64,000 nt of DNA from Acidobacteriaceae bacterium (lineage in GTDB: Bacteria; Acidobacteriota; Terriglobia; Terriglobales; Acidobacteriaceae), in contig JANYBT010000054.1 in the NCBI GenBank assembly GCA_025360645.1, positions 1 to 64,000 of the forward strand, written 5' to 3'. The number at the start of each line of letters is the position of its first letter. The first letter of the stretch is position 1. Positions 25,837 to 36,100 of this stretch are shown here, piece after piece. The position numbers and the translations under genes are program-made. The notes under the pieces are model-generated. The model did no database searches. It was not told the origin of the DNA and worked only from the letters and a program-made list of their open reading frames with translations.

Positions 25837-28338
25837 CTACACCTTCGCACCAAAAGCCAGCGCCAGCAGGGTCTTTTGTTCCATCTCGTGAGCTTTGGCG
25901 GACCCGGTAGCTGGACTGGGGCTGGCGGAGCGCTTGACCGAGCGCAGCGTGCGATCACCCGCAATGTGCCGCAAGTGCGGTAAAACGAATGACAAAGCGC
26001 CCATGTTGGCCGGCTCCTCTTGCACCCAGACAAGTTCCCGCAGGTTCGGATATCGGGCAAACTCGGCGGCGAGTTCACGCTCGGGGAAGGGATACAACTG
26101 GTCGAGGAAGACGACGGCAGTGTTCTGATCGTGGCGCCGCCTTCTCTCCTGCTTCAATTCATGCCCGATTTTGCCGGTGCAGACCAGAATTTGTCTTGCA
26201 TCCGAAATTTCGGGGTCACGCAGAAACAAAGAGAACTTCTGCTCGGTCAAGTGTTCCACAGGGGAAGAGGCATCAGGGTGGCGCAACATGCTCTTGGGAG
26301 TGAACACCACCAGCGGCTTGCGCCACTTGCAGATGGCTTGCCGTCGCAGCAAATGGAAGTATTGCGCTGCGGTCGAGGGCTGGCAAATTTGGAAATTGTC
26401 GCGCGCGGCGAGTTGCAAGTAGCGCTCAATGCGAGCGCTCGAATGCTCTGGTCCCTGGCCCTCATACCCGTGCGGCAGTAAGAGCACCAGCCCGGAGAGC
26501 AGGCCCCACTTCTCTTCACCCGCAGAGATAAACTGGTCAATCACCGCCTGCGCGACATTGGCAAAATCGCCGAACTGCGCTTCCCACAGCACCAGCGCTT
26601 CGGGATAATCGCGGCTGTAGCCATACTCGAACCCCATGACGCCTTGCTCAGATAGGGTGGAATTAATAATCTCGCAAGGCGCCTGGCCTGCAGCAATGTT
26701 TTGCAGCGGCACATACTGATGCTCATTTTCGACGTCGATCAACGCGGAGTGGCGTTGGTTGAACGTGCCCCGACGGCTGTCCTGGCCGCTGAGCCGAACC
26801 CGGATTCTCTGCTTCACCAGACTGGCAAACGCGAGCGCTTCGGCCATGCCGTAGTCAACGGCACGCTTACCAGTTCCCATTTCCGCGCGCTGCTCCAGCA
26901 ACTTCTTCACTTTCGGGTGGATATGGAAATCGCTGGGATAGGTGGTGAGCCCGACCGCTAGCTCCTCCAGTTCCGCGCGTGTAAGGCCAGTCTCGGTGTC
27001 GTATTCGTTCCTGTAACGGCCGCCCACATAGCCGTCCCAGTACTTGGGCAGGTCTCGCAGAGTGGGCTTCTTGGTAATGGTTCCGGCCTTGCTTTGGGCG
27101 TCTTCGAGCTCCGCCTTGATGGCGAGGACGCGGGAGTTCAAATCTTCGATTTCAGCGTCTTCCGCGTAGATCTCCCACAGTTGCCGGTGGTCCTTGATCG
27201 CCTTGTACAGGAGTGGCTGGGTGATAGTCGGATCGTCCACTTCGCTGTGGCCGTGGCGGCGATAGCCGATCATGTCAATCACTACATCGCTGCCAAAGGT
27301 GTAGCGATACTCCAATGCCATGCGCCCTACTCGAACAACCGCATCCACGTCTTCCCCGTTGACATGAAAGATGGGAATCGATTGCCGGCGCGCCAACTGG
27401 GCTGCAAACCTCGCCGATTGCAGTTCTGCCGAATCTGTGGTGAAACCCAAAAGATTATTGACGATGACATGGACTGTTCCGCCTACCGTGTATCCCTTCA
27501 GGTCGGCGAAGTTCAGAGTCTCGGCAAAAATCCCCTGGCCTGCAAAGGCTCCGTCTCCGTGCACCAGCAGCGGCAAATATTTCTCACGGCCACCCTCCCC
27601 GGCGCGGTCTTGCTTGGCGCGCGTGCGGCCGACTGTAACCGGATCCACCGCCTCCAGATGGCTCGGATTCGACACCAAGTGAATATGAAGTTTCGCGCCA
27701 CTACGGGTGATGTACTCGCCCGTCGCGCCCATGTGATATTTCACGTCGCCACCGCCCAGAACGCTGCGTGGGTCCACGTCTTCAAATCCGGCGAACACTT
27801 CTTCCGGCGCGCGCTTGGCAACGTGCGCAATCACATTTAAGCGGCCTCGGTGGCTCATTCCCATCACCAGTTCGACCGCGCCCCGTTGACCCGCCGCATC
27901 CAAGATTTCATCCACCAGGGGAAGGAGGGCGGTGACGCCTTCAAGCGAGAACCGCTTGGTGCCCAGGTAGCGCTGCTGCAGAACAAGTTCGAAAATATCG
28001 CCGCGAATCAGAAGGTCGAGAACTCGTGCCTGATCCACTGCCGGGGCTGCAGCCTCCATGCGTTCCTCGATCCAGCGCCGACGTTCCGATTCGGCAATGT
28101 GCATGAATTCCGCGCCAATGGTTCCGCAGTAGAAGCGGCGCGCCTCTGCGGCAAACTCGCCGTCGGTTGGCAGATCGGGATGGGGATCTGGTTTCAGGAA
28201 CCCGAGCGGATCGAGGTCGGCCCCCAGGTATCCCCAGTGGCGGTATTGCAAGAAGATGCGATCGCGCTCAGGGCTGGGTGATTCCAGAAGTTCGCTAGCG
28301 GAGCGGTCAGGAGTGCTTTTGGAGGAACGGGTCACCAT
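25837..28338 (-). CDS. sucA: 2-oxoglutarate dehydrogenase E1 component
   Basis: 833 residues. The N-terminus has the family opening (YRHWGYLGADLDPLG) but is about 100 residues shorter than E. coli SucA, probably lacking part of the segment that contacts the E2 core. Thiamine diphosphate binding is shown by VHGDGAFAGQGIFAET ... VIVNNLLGFTT. RFSLEGVTALLPLVDEIL, GMSHRGRLNV, YRRHGHNE-like YRRHGHSEVDDP, and the C-terminal FLPHGYEGQGPEHSSARIER-like stretch (LLPHGYEGQGPEHSSAR) complete the identification. It decarboxylates 2-oxoglutarate for transfer to the E2 lipoamide. No sucB or lpd is next to it. The ATG is divergent from the ureohydrolase gene. Confidence 0.95.
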   Translation of the reverse strand: MVTRSSKSTPDRSASELLESPSPERDRIFLQYRHWGYLGADLDPLGFLKPDPHPDLPTDGEFAAEARRFYCGTIGAEFMHIAESERRRWIEERMEAAAPAVDQARVLDLLIRGDIFELVLQQRYLGTKRFSLEGVTALLPLVDEILDAAGQRGAVELVMGMSHRGRLNVIAHVAKRAPEEVFAGFEDVDPRSVLGGGDVKYHMGATGEYITRSGAKLHIHLVSNPSHLEAVDPVTVGRTRAKQDRAGEGGREKYLPLLVHGDGAFAGQGIFAETLNFADLKGYTVGGTVHVIVNNLLGFTTDSAELQSARFAAQLARRQSIPIFHVNGEDVDAVVRVGRMALEYRYTFGSDVVIDMIGYRRHGHSEVDDPTITQPLLYKAIKDHRQLWEIYAEDAEIEDLNSRVLAIKAELEDAQSKAGTITKKPTLRDLPKYWDGYVGGRYRNEYDTETGLTRAELEELAVGLTTYPSDFHIHPKVKKLLEQRAEMGTGKRAVDYGMAEALAFASLVKQRIRVRLSGQDSRRGTFNQRHSALIDVENEHQYVPLQNIAAGQAPCEIINSTLSEQGVMGFEYGYSRDYPEALVLWEAQFGDFANVAQAVIDQFISAGEEKWGLLSGLVLLLPHGYEGQGPEHSSARIERYLQLAARDNFQICQPSTAAQYFHLLRRQAICKWRKPLVVFTPKSMLRHPDASSPVEHLTEQKFSLFLRDPEISDARQILVCTGKIGHELKQERRRRHDQNTAVVFLDQLYPFPERELAAEFARYPNLRELVWVQEEPANMGALSFVLPHLRHIAGDRTLRSVKRSASPSPATGSAKAHEMEQKTLLALAFGAKV

Positions 28339-28458
28339 AAGAAGTTCTAGAATATCGGATTCACGGCCCGGTGTGCTGGATTTGAGCCGCGCTCCGTCAC
28401 TGACGACGCAGCACAGTTGGTTGTAAGATTTTCAGCAGATGATCAGAGCGGTTCTTCT

Positions 28459-29286
28459 ATGACGTCCCAACCTCATTCTGGCATTAACGATCTGGGCAAG
28501 CCTGTGATTCTGGGCATTCCTTTCGACGCAAATTCCTCGTGGCTGCGTGGTTCTGCGGGAGCCCCGCCGATTATTCGGGTGGCGTTCCGCTCTGACTCTG
28601 GGAACATGTGGACCGAAACCGGCGTGGATCTGGGAGCCGCTGGGGCCTACCTTGATGCCGGGGATCTGAAGTTCCACTTTCAGCAGGCTTTCACCGTCAT
28701 TGAGGACAAAGTTGGGGAATTGTTGGATCGCGGGCTGCGCCCGGTTTGCCTGGGCGGCGACCACTCCATCACGCTGCCCGTAGTGCGAGCCTTTGGCAAG
28801 CGAATTCCCGGGCTCACCATCATTCATTTCGATGCCCATCCCGACCTCTACGATGAACTGGAAGGGAACCGGTTGTCGCATGCCTGCCCCTTCGCCCGCA
28901 TTATGGAGGAGGGTTGCGCCAAGCGCTTAATTCAGGTCGGGATACGAACCATCAATGGGCACCAGCGTGAACAAGCCGCTAAGTTCGGCGTCGAAGTCAT
29001 TGAAATGAGGCATCTCCCCGCACTCGACAAGATGAAGGTGGACGGGTCGGTGTACATTTCCTTCGACATGGATGTGCTCGATCCCGCGTTCGTTCCCGGC
29101 ATTTCTCATCGCGAACCGGGGGGGATGTCTGTCCGCGAGGCTCTGGCGCATCTCCAGGCCATCACGGGCCACATTGCCGGCGCCGATATCGTCGAGTTCA
29201 ATCCCGCTCAGGACTCCTCGCAATTGACCGCCACTGTCGCCGCAAAACTGTTGAAAGAAGTATTGGGAAAGATGATCCTCGACTAG
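28459..29286 (+). CDS. Agmatinase/arginase-family ureohydrolase
   Basis: 275 residues from ATG 28459; a longer frame from 28417 is less likely because the family opening (ILGIPFDANSSWLRGSAGAP) then starts correctly. The binuclear manganese ligands are all present: His102 in GGDHSI, Asp125, His127 and Asp129 in FDAHPD, and Asp203 and Asp205 in SFDMDVLDP. The family hydrolyses guanidino compounds to urea plus an amine. Agmatine to putrescine fits the neighbouring polyamine-type genes; arginine or formiminoglutamate are alternatives. It is divergent from sucA, with 120 bases between the starts. Confidence 0.88.
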   Translation: MTSQPHSGINDLGKPVILGIPFDANSSWLRGSAGAPPIIRVAFRSDSGNMWTETGVDLGAAGAYLDAGDLKFHFQQAFTVIEDKVGELLDRGLRPVCLGGDHSITLPVVRAFGKRIPGLTIIHFDAHPDLYDELEGNRLSHACPFARIMEEGCAKRLIQVGIRTINGHQREQAAKFGVEVIEMRHLPALDKMKVDGSVYISFDMDVLDPAFVPGISHREPGGMSVREALAHLQAITGHIAGADIVEFNPAQDSSQLTATVAAKLLKEVLGKMILD

Positions 29287-29401
29287 CTGGTCCGCATACA
29301 GGGCAGTGAGAAGGGGGGCCTTGTTTGTTCGCTGTTTTGCTGCCGGTCGGGAAAACACTTCAAGAGAGGGCGCAGAAGCGGCCCAGGGGAAGCTGCCCTT
29401 A

Positions 29402-30463
29402 TCACTGAGCTGCCTTCACTTCGTTCCAGATTTCGTTGTACTTGGAGCGGCGAGGAACGTCTTGCCAGAAATAGAGGCGTTTCTGGTAGTTGTCCACGTC
29501 GTCGAGGTGAAGATTCTTCCTCTCTTCGGGAGTCATGAACTGCGCCGCCTGCGGGTTAGCCGGAGTGTAGCCGGTGACATCGGTCGCTTTCTTCTGAGTC
29601 TGCGCCTGAATCATGTACTCGAGAAATTTGTAGGCGAGGTCTTTGTTCTCGCTGCCTGCGGTGATCATCAGGTGATCGATCCAGCCTGTGGTGTTTTCCT
29701 TGGGGATGGTCTCGCCCACTGGGAATCCGGCCTTGCGCAATTGATTGGTCATAAGCGGCCATCCCATGGCGGCGACGACTTCGTGATTCTGGAAGAGGTT
29801 GGTGAGCTCGCCGCCGGTGGACCACATCTTGCGGATGTTGGGCTTGAGCTCAATGAGCTTGTTCTTCACCGCAGTCAGTTCCGCATCGGTCAGGTTGTAC
29901 AGATGTCCGGGTTCGGGTTTGTCGTAGCCCAGAATTTGGGCAGCCAAGTACACGGTGGAGAGGTCGTCCCATACGGAGATTTTGCCTTGCAGCTTCGGAT
30001 CCCAGAGGACGTTCCAACTGTCGGGTGGTTGCGGAAACGCTGTGGTGACATAGATCAAGGGATCGGGGCCCCACATGAACGGGACGCCATAAACCTTGCC
30101 GTCCACGCGAACCAGCGGCAATGCGGTGAGCTGCGGCGAGAGTTGCGCGTAGGAGGGAAGCTTGGTGAGATCGAGAGGCTCGGCCAGACCAGCTTTGGCG
30201 ATGGAAGTTGCGACGTCGCTGGAGGGGGAAATGACATCGTAGTTGCCCGCACTGCCGCCGCGCAGTTTGGCGACCAGTTCGTCACTGGACCCCATGTAGG
30301 AAGCGGTGACCTTGCAGTGGTTCTGCTCTTCAAAGGCCTTCACGAAAGAAGAATCGGCGTAGCCCTCCCAGACCAGCAGATTAAGAGATGGCGTCTTCTT
30401 CTGACACGACCCGCAGAGAAGGAGGAGGCACACCAGAGCTAGGGTTAGGACCTGTCGCGACAT
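29402..30463 (-). CDS. PotD/PotF-like polyamine-binding lipoprotein
   Basis: 353 residues. The lipoprotein signal has the lipobox LCGSC with Cys20. The mature part begins LNLLVWEGYADSSFVKAFEEQ, the usual opening of spermidine/putrescine-type binding proteins, and contains YDVISPSSDVATSIAKAGL, YGVPFMWGPDPLIY and WDVLWDP-like WNVLWDPKLQGKI. It would capture a polyamine or similar cation in the periplasm. The permease and ATPase genes (potABC) are missing from the window; the only transporter nearby is an APC permease. Its 5' end abuts the amidohydrolase gene (one base shared), so the two are cotranscribed. Confidence 0.85.
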   Translation of the reverse strand: MSRQVLTLALVCLLLLCGSCQKKTPSLNLLVWEGYADSSFVKAFEEQNHCKVTASYMGSSDELVAKLRGGSAGNYDVISPSSDVATSIAKAGLAEPLDLTKLPSYAQLSPQLTALPLVRVDGKVYGVPFMWGPDPLIYVTTAFPQPPDSWNVLWDPKLQGKISVWDDLSTVYLAAQILGYDKPEPGHLYNLTDAELTAVKNKLIELKPNIRKMWSTGGELTNLFQNHEVVAAMGWPLMTNQLRKAGFPVGETIPKENTTGWIDHLMITAGSENKDLAYKFLEYMIQAQTQKKATDVTGYTPANPQAAQFMTPEERKNLHLDDVDNYQKRLYFWQDVPRRSKYNEIWNEVKAAQ

Positions 30464-32196
30464 TATTTTTTCTCCCGGGCAATGGTGCTGGCAGCGGTCA
30501 TCCAGTTGGGCGACTCGTACACTACCTTCCCATCCACCATGGTGAGCAACACTTCGGTCTTGGAAACCTGCGTGGGCTCAATCTGGAACAGATCTTGCGA
30601 GATCACGATGAGGTCGGCAAGTTTTCCCGTTTCCAGCGAACCTTCGGTGGCTTCGGTGCGTCCGGCAATGGCCGCACCCAACGTGTAGGCGTGGATGGTG
30701 TCTTCGAGGCTGAGGCGCTGCTGGGGAAGGAAGCCGTCAGCAGGTTTGCTATCGGCGGTCTGGCGGGTCATGGCCATTTGCACGCCCGGCCACGGATTGA
30801 GCGTGACCACAGGCCAGTCGCTGCCGAAAGCCAGGCGGCCGCCGCCATTTTGAATGCTGCGCCACACCCAAGCGCGCTGGGCACGCTCGGAACCGACATT
30901 GCGGGCCCAGATGTCGAGAGTGTCTTCGTCGGGCGTGGCATGCAGCGGTTGAAAGCTGCCGATTACACCCAACTTGCCGAAGCGGGAAATGTCAGAGGCT
31001 GAGACGGTCTCGATGTGCTCGATGCGCGGACGGGCATCTTTGCTGCGGTTGACCTCAGCGGCGTTTTGATAAGCGTCGAGCGCAAGACGGACAGCTTTGT
31101 CGCCGATGGCATGGGTGAAAATCTGAAGACCGCGGCGGTCGAGCTCGGCGATGGCCTGCTTGTACTTTGCGTCGTCCCAGAACAACTTGCCGCTCTGAGT
31201 GGGATCGTCGCTGTAGGGAGATAGCATGGCGGCGGTATGAGATTCGATCACGCCGTCAAGCATGGTCTTGACCGCGCCGCCGGAGATCCAGTCGTCATGG
31301 TAGGTGCGGCGGATGCTCTCTATCGTGGCGAGGTTGGGGGAGGTGAGTTCAGGTGGATCGAGGAAGTAGGCAACGTACATGCGCACCGTGAGTTCGCCGC
31401 GCTTGCGTAGTTCGTCATAGAGATCGAGGTAAGGATGGTCGCCCCCCGCGCTGTGCACGCGGACAAGGCCATACTGATTAGCGGTGTGAAGGCCCAGGCG
31501 AAGCGCGGCGAGGCGCTGCTCGCGAGTGGGCTTTGGGACGAATCCTGCGACCAAATCACTGGCGGACTCTTTCAAGGCTCCGGTGGCGTTGCCGGCGGCA
31601 TCCCGGACAATTTGTCCGTTGGGAGGGTCAGGAGTGTTGCTATCAATGCCTGCAAGGGCAAGGGCTTTGCTGTTCGCCCAGGCGCTGTGACCATCAAAGG
31701 CCTCCAAATACACCGGGCGGTCGGCAACCACGGCGTCAAGATATTTCTTGTCGGGTAGCGCCGCAGCACCGAAGGTGGGGTAGGTCCACCCCATGCCTGT
31801 GATCCAGAGTTCCTGGGGATGAGATTCGGCATAAGCCTTCACGCGCTTTTGAATTTCCTCGATCGTCCCAGCCTCGTTGAGAACGACGTGGGTCAGGCCG
31901 AGCGAGCCTTCCATGAAGTGGATATGGCAGTCCGCGAATCCAGGCAGTACGAGGTGATGGCGTGCGTCGATGACCTGGGTCTTGGGACCACGCAGCGCAT
32001 CCATCTGCTGATCGTTGCCGACCAAAACAATCTTGTGATCGCGAATGGCTAGGGCCTCGGCCCACTTTTGCTGAGGATTCACCGTGTAAATTCGGGCGTG
32101 CAGAAGGATAGTGTCGGCCGGAGGGGTGGCAGCCTGCGCGGGAAGCGCCAAGAGCAAAGCGAAGAATGCGAAAAAACAAGCGCGAATGTGAGTCAT
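30463..32196 (-). CDS. Secreted amidohydrolase (amidohydrolase 3/YtcJ-like)
   Basis: 577 residues from the ATG at 32196. A signal peptide (FFAFFALLLALPAQAA) follows within the first 25 residues, which supports this start over the longer frame. The metal-dependent hydrolase features are ILLHARIYTVNPQQKWAEA, HLVLPGFADCHIHFMEGSLG with the His-x-His pair, IFTHAIGDKAVRLALD, PRIEHIETV and FGSDWPVVTLNPW. YtcJ-like enzymes cleave N-acyl or N-formyl amides. Here it might free amines outside the cytoplasm, but the substrate is unknown. It lies between the PotD-like gene and the regulator on the same strand, 27 bases from the latter. Confidence 0.85.
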   Translation of the reverse strand: MTHIRACFFAFFALLLALPAQAATPPADTILLHARIYTVNPQQKWAEALAIRDHKIVLVGNDQQMDALRGPKTQVIDARHHLVLPGFADCHIHFMEGSLGLTHVVLNEAGTIEEIQKRVKAYAESHPQELWITGMGWTYPTFGAAALPDKKYLDAVVADRPVYLEAFDGHSAWANSKALALAGIDSNTPDPPNGQIVRDAAGNATGALKESASDLVAGFVPKPTREQRLAALRLGLHTANQYGLVRVHSAGGDHPYLDLYDELRKRGELTVRMYVAYFLDPPELTSPNLATIESIRRTYHDDWISGGAVKTMLDGVIESHTAAMLSPYSDDPTQSGKLFWDDAKYKQAIAELDRRGLQIFTHAIGDKAVRLALDAYQNAAEVNRSKDARPRIEHIETVSASDISRFGKLGVIGSFQPLHATPDEDTLDIWARNVGSERAQRAWVWRSIQNGGGRLAFGSDWPVVTLNPWPGVQMAMTRQTADSKPADGFLPQQRLSLEDTIHAYTLGAAIAGRTEATEGSLETGKLADLIVISQDLFQIEPTQVSKTEVLLTMVDGKVVYESPNWMTAASTIAREKK

Positions 32197-32223
32197 AATA
32201 TAGCCCCTTGTCCGGTCGCCCAA

Positions 32224-33051
32224 TCAGAATGTGGGCGGCGTGTTGATCCACAGGACCCAGGTTTCCGATTTACCTGGGTTCTTCCAACTGTGTGGAGTGG
32301 AACTCTCGAAATAGAAACTGTCACCCGACTTCAGCAAGTACTCTTCTTCGTTGAGTGCGATGTGCAGTTGCCCTCGAAGAAGATACAGAAACTCTTCGCC
32401 CTCGTGATTGTAGGATTCGCCGCTGCCCTTGCCTGGGGCCACGCGAAACAAATGCGGCTCCATCGCCGTCTTGCCCCAGGCGAGAAGCTCCATGCGCACT
32501 CCGGGCCCGGCTTCGAGCACTTTGCGGCTGGCCGGCTTCACCAGGCGGCTATTAAAGTCAGAGGCCTCGAAGAACTCCAGGATATTGGTGCGGTAGTAGC
32601 GAGCAATGCGGCGGAGAGTGGCGACCGAAGCGCTCATTTGCGAACGTTCGAGGGAACTGAGAAAACCGGCGGTCACCGCAACCGCCGACGCGACCTCCGC
32701 CAAACCCAAGCCGCGCTGAGCGCGCAATCGACGCAGGTGGGGACCGATGGCCGCGGTGGCTCGATCGGGGACCGGCTTGATTTTTCTTTCGCGCCTGAGC
32801 AACTCGACGATGGCGGGGGCATTGAGTCCGCGCACCTTTCGCAAATAGCGGGCACGCCGCAGCAACTGAACGTCGCGATCAGAATACAGGCGGTACTGGC
32901 TTTCGGTGCGGTGCGGGCGAGCGAGGCCGAGGGCTTCCCAAGTGCGGATGGCAGAGGCGGAAATGCCCACCGCGCGGGCCACGTCTCCGATTTTGAGGTA
33001 GGCTTTTCCGGCAGTTGGCTTAGCGCTCAAATCAACATCTCCGTGGTCCAT
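32224..33051 (-). CDS. Three-domain regulator: MerR + XRE HTH + cupin
   Basis: 275 residues from ATG 33051; a TTG at 33081 would add ten residues. A MerR-type winged helix (about 19-85: LKIGDVARAVGISASAIRTW, then RLYSDRDVQLLRR) is followed by an XRE helix-turn-helix (about 105-160: LRRLRAQRGLGLAEVASAVA, then GFLSSLERSQMSAS). A PuuR-like cupin follows (about 180-270: YNHEGEEFLYLLRGQLHIAL, then SFYFESSTPHSWKNPG). Cupin-XRE proteins often sense amines or their breakdown products. It is divergent from the TonB receptor, and an inverted repeat over its own -10 suggests autoregulation. Confidence 0.9.
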   Translation of the reverse strand: MDHGDVDLSAKPTAGKAYLKIGDVARAVGISASAIRTWEALGLARPHRTESQYRLYSDRDVQLLRRARYLRKVRGLNAPAIVELLRRERKIKPVPDRATAAIGPHLRRLRAQRGLGLAEVASAVAVTAGFLSSLERSQMSASVATLRRIARYYRTNILEFFEASDFNSRLVKPASRKVLEAGPGVRMELLAWGKTAMEPHLFRVAPGKGSGESYNHEGEEFLYLLRGQLHIALNEEEYLLKSGDSFYFESSTPHSWKNPGKSETWVLWINTPPTF

Positions 33052-33099
33052 ATCCAGCTTCGCTGCTTTTCCACTTGACAATACCGGGGCAAGTTCACT

Positions 33100-33124
33100 A
33101 ACCTTGCGCGATTATAGCAAGGTT
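33100..33124. promoter_or_regulatory. Inverted-repeat operator in the regulator/TonB intergenic region
   Basis: AACCTTGC (33100-33107) and GCAAGGTT (33117-33124) are perfect reverse complements with a 9-base spacer. The spacer holds TATAAT on the minus strand (33116-33111), preceded 16 bases upstream by TTGCGC (33138-33133), giving the regulator's own promoter. The arm sequence resembles MerR-family operators, which fits the regulator's N-terminal domain. Confidence 0.65.
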
Positions 33125-33184
33125 TGATTTGGGCGCAAGACCTAAAACAGCCTGGCTCACATTCCCCAGTAGTACGGAGGCACC

Positions 33185-36100
33185 ATGACGCTTTCCACCT
33201 CTCGCCGGGCGAACGCCGCCCTGTTGGGATTCTTGCTTCTGCTGGTCGTCCCCTTTGCCGCGCGGGCCCAGAGTACTGGTGGGCGAATCGTCGGGCGTGT
33301 CGGGGACCCCAGCGGCGCGCTGGTGGCGGGCGTAAAGGTGATCTTGACGAACGAGGCGACGGGAGTGGCCCATAGCGTCCAGACCAACAGCAGCGGCGAT
33401 TACGTGTTCCTGGATGCCCCCGCTGGAGTCTACTCTGTGGAGTTCGAAATGGGAGGATTCAAGAAGACGGTGCGCAAGGGGGTCACCGTGGAACTCAATG
33501 CGGTGGTCACTCTGAACGAGAACCTTCAGGTGGGCGGGGCCCAGGAACTGGTGGAAGTGACTTCAGAGGCGCCGCTCGTGGATACCACGAGCACACAACT
33601 GGGCGCAGTGATGGATTCGCAGCAGGTCTCGAAACTGCCGCTCAACTCCCGCGATACCTATCAACTGCTGCAATTGCAGCCGGGTGTGCAAGGCGTGGGA
33701 GGATCCGATCTCTTCTATGGCAGCAATCAGGCCGGTGCGGTCTCGGTGAACGGAGGCCGGGGGCGGTCCAATAGCTTCAACGTCAACGGCGGAGACGGCA
33801 ACGATTTGTTCGTCAACGCTCCGGCCATTCAGCCCACGCCCGATAGCATTGAGGAATTTCGGGTGCTTTCCAATACCTTTGATGCCGAGTACGGGCGCAA
33901 CTCAGGCGCGGTGATCAATGTGGTCACCAAGTCGGGCACAAACGGCTGGCACGGCAGCGCCTATGAATTTCTGCGGAACCAGCTGTTTAACGCCAAAGGC
34001 TACTTGGACTTGCGGCGCCCGGATGATAAGCAAAATCAGTTTGGCGGAACGTTTGGAGGACCGATCAAGAAAGACCGGACGTTCTTCTTCACGTCCTATG
34101 AGGGACGAAGAGTGGTGCATGGGATCTCGTCGGATCTGGTGAACGTTCCGACCGCGGCGGAGAGGACGGGAGATTTTTCGGCAACGCCCTTCACGGGAGG
34201 GATCACCACCAGCACGGTGGCGACTATCTTGGCCGAACGACCAGGATGTGGCACCTCGTCCTTTCCCACCAGCGTGATTCCGACCGGCTGCTTTGATCCC
34301 GTGGCCGCCGACATCCTGAATCGCTATGTACCATGCCCAAATGCAGATTCGACTTGCACCAACCTGGCAAACACGGATCACACGTTCCGCGCGATTCCGA
34401 ACGAAAATTCCCACGCCGACCAGTTCACATTGAAACTAGACCACCGAATCAACGACAAGCAGAACCTGAGCTTCTATTATTACTTCAACGACTCTTCGGA
34501 CGCACAGCCGTTCACCCGATTTCAAGCGGCGACGCCTAACCTTCTGCCGGGATTCGGCAACAACAATGCTTTCCGCGCGCAGCAGGCCAACCTGTCGCAT
34601 ACCTGGACGCTAACTTCTAGTACAGTGAACGAATTCCGGGTTACCTATTTCCGGGAAGCGCAGGGCACTTTCCTGCATCCGCAACGAACCAATCTGGTTA
34701 CAAACTCTTGCAGTTCAGCTGTCTCACAGTTCTGCTTTACGGGAACTCCGGACGTTTCGATACCCGGTGTCACCCCGAGCCCGAACCTCGGAATTACTCC
34801 AAACCTGGGGGCGAACCACGAAGGCGTGCCGTTTATTAGCCTCAATGGGGGTTTCACGATCGGCAATGACTATGAAGGCGAGTTGCCGCAGACCGGAAAT
34901 ACTTATCAGTTCAGCGATAATCTGACCAAGGTATTCGGTAATCACACTGCCAAGGTGGGCGTAGACTTTAGGAATCAGCGATTCCTTCAAACCTTGTTCT
35001 TCGATCCGAACGGAGATTACACGTTTTCGGGGGGAGGGCCGAACGACACCGGGAATATATTTGCCAACTACCTACTGGGCCTTCCCGATTCTTACCTGCA
35101 GGGCTCCACCCAAACCGAAGACGTACGCGGCAACTCCATCTATCTATTTGCTCAAGACAGTTGGAAGATTCGTCCGAATCTGACTCTGAACTATGGACTC
35201 CGTTGGGAGTTCAACCAGCCCATTTACGACAAGGGCCTGCGTTACCAGACCTTCCGCCCAGGGCAATCGACGAAGGTCTTTCCTTGTCAGCTCAGTGCGG
35301 CCAGTCTGGGTACGCTCGGCTATAGCAATCCGAACTGTAGCGACCCGACCTCAGACTCCGCAGCAGTATTTCCGGTCGGCCTGGTCGTGCCAGGAGACAC
35401 CGGCGTTCCCAGAGGACTGACTCAGAGTTACTACAACGCCTGGGCCCCCCGCATCGGAATTGCCTGGGATCCTTGGAAAGATGGAAAGACGACGATCCGG
35501 GCAGGTTTTGGGGTGTTCTACAATCCCATCGAGCAGCTAGTGTTGGAGCAGTTCCAAGGTGAGCCTCCATTCGGCGGCAGCTCGTTGCTTTCTCAGGGTT
35601 TGTTCAACACTCCGTTTGTGAGCCAAAATGGAGGAGTCAGTCCAAATCCGTTTGCGGGAGTTCCGGGCGGGATTCGCAATACGCTGCGCGGATCCTCAAT
35701 TGACTGGTCCATTTTTCGTCCCATTTTGTTGTTCGGCGAATTGCAGCCGAAGTTGCGGGCGCAAACCACCAACCAGTACAACTTCGGGATCCAGCGCGAG
35801 ATCTCCAAAGACATGGTGCTCTCAGTGGGGTATGTGGGCTCCCAAGGCCACCGGTTGCTGGCTACCCATGACTTGAATTACGGAAACGCGCAAACCTGCC
35901 TTGATCTGCAAAACATCTCTACTCTGACCGGGGATACGAGCATCAAGTGTGGCCCCTTCGCGTCAGACAACGCTTTCAGTATTCCGGCGGGGGAGATTCC
36001 TGCCGGTGTGACATTGCACTTGCCCTACGGCTCGCAGGCAACAGTGACCGGGCCCAACGCGACTCCCATCACCCTGGTCGGCTTGCGTCCGTACAGTTCC

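Noticed and set aside
29306-30442. 378-residue plus-strand ORF
   Set aside because: Antisense to the PotD-like lipoprotein gene; no family features.
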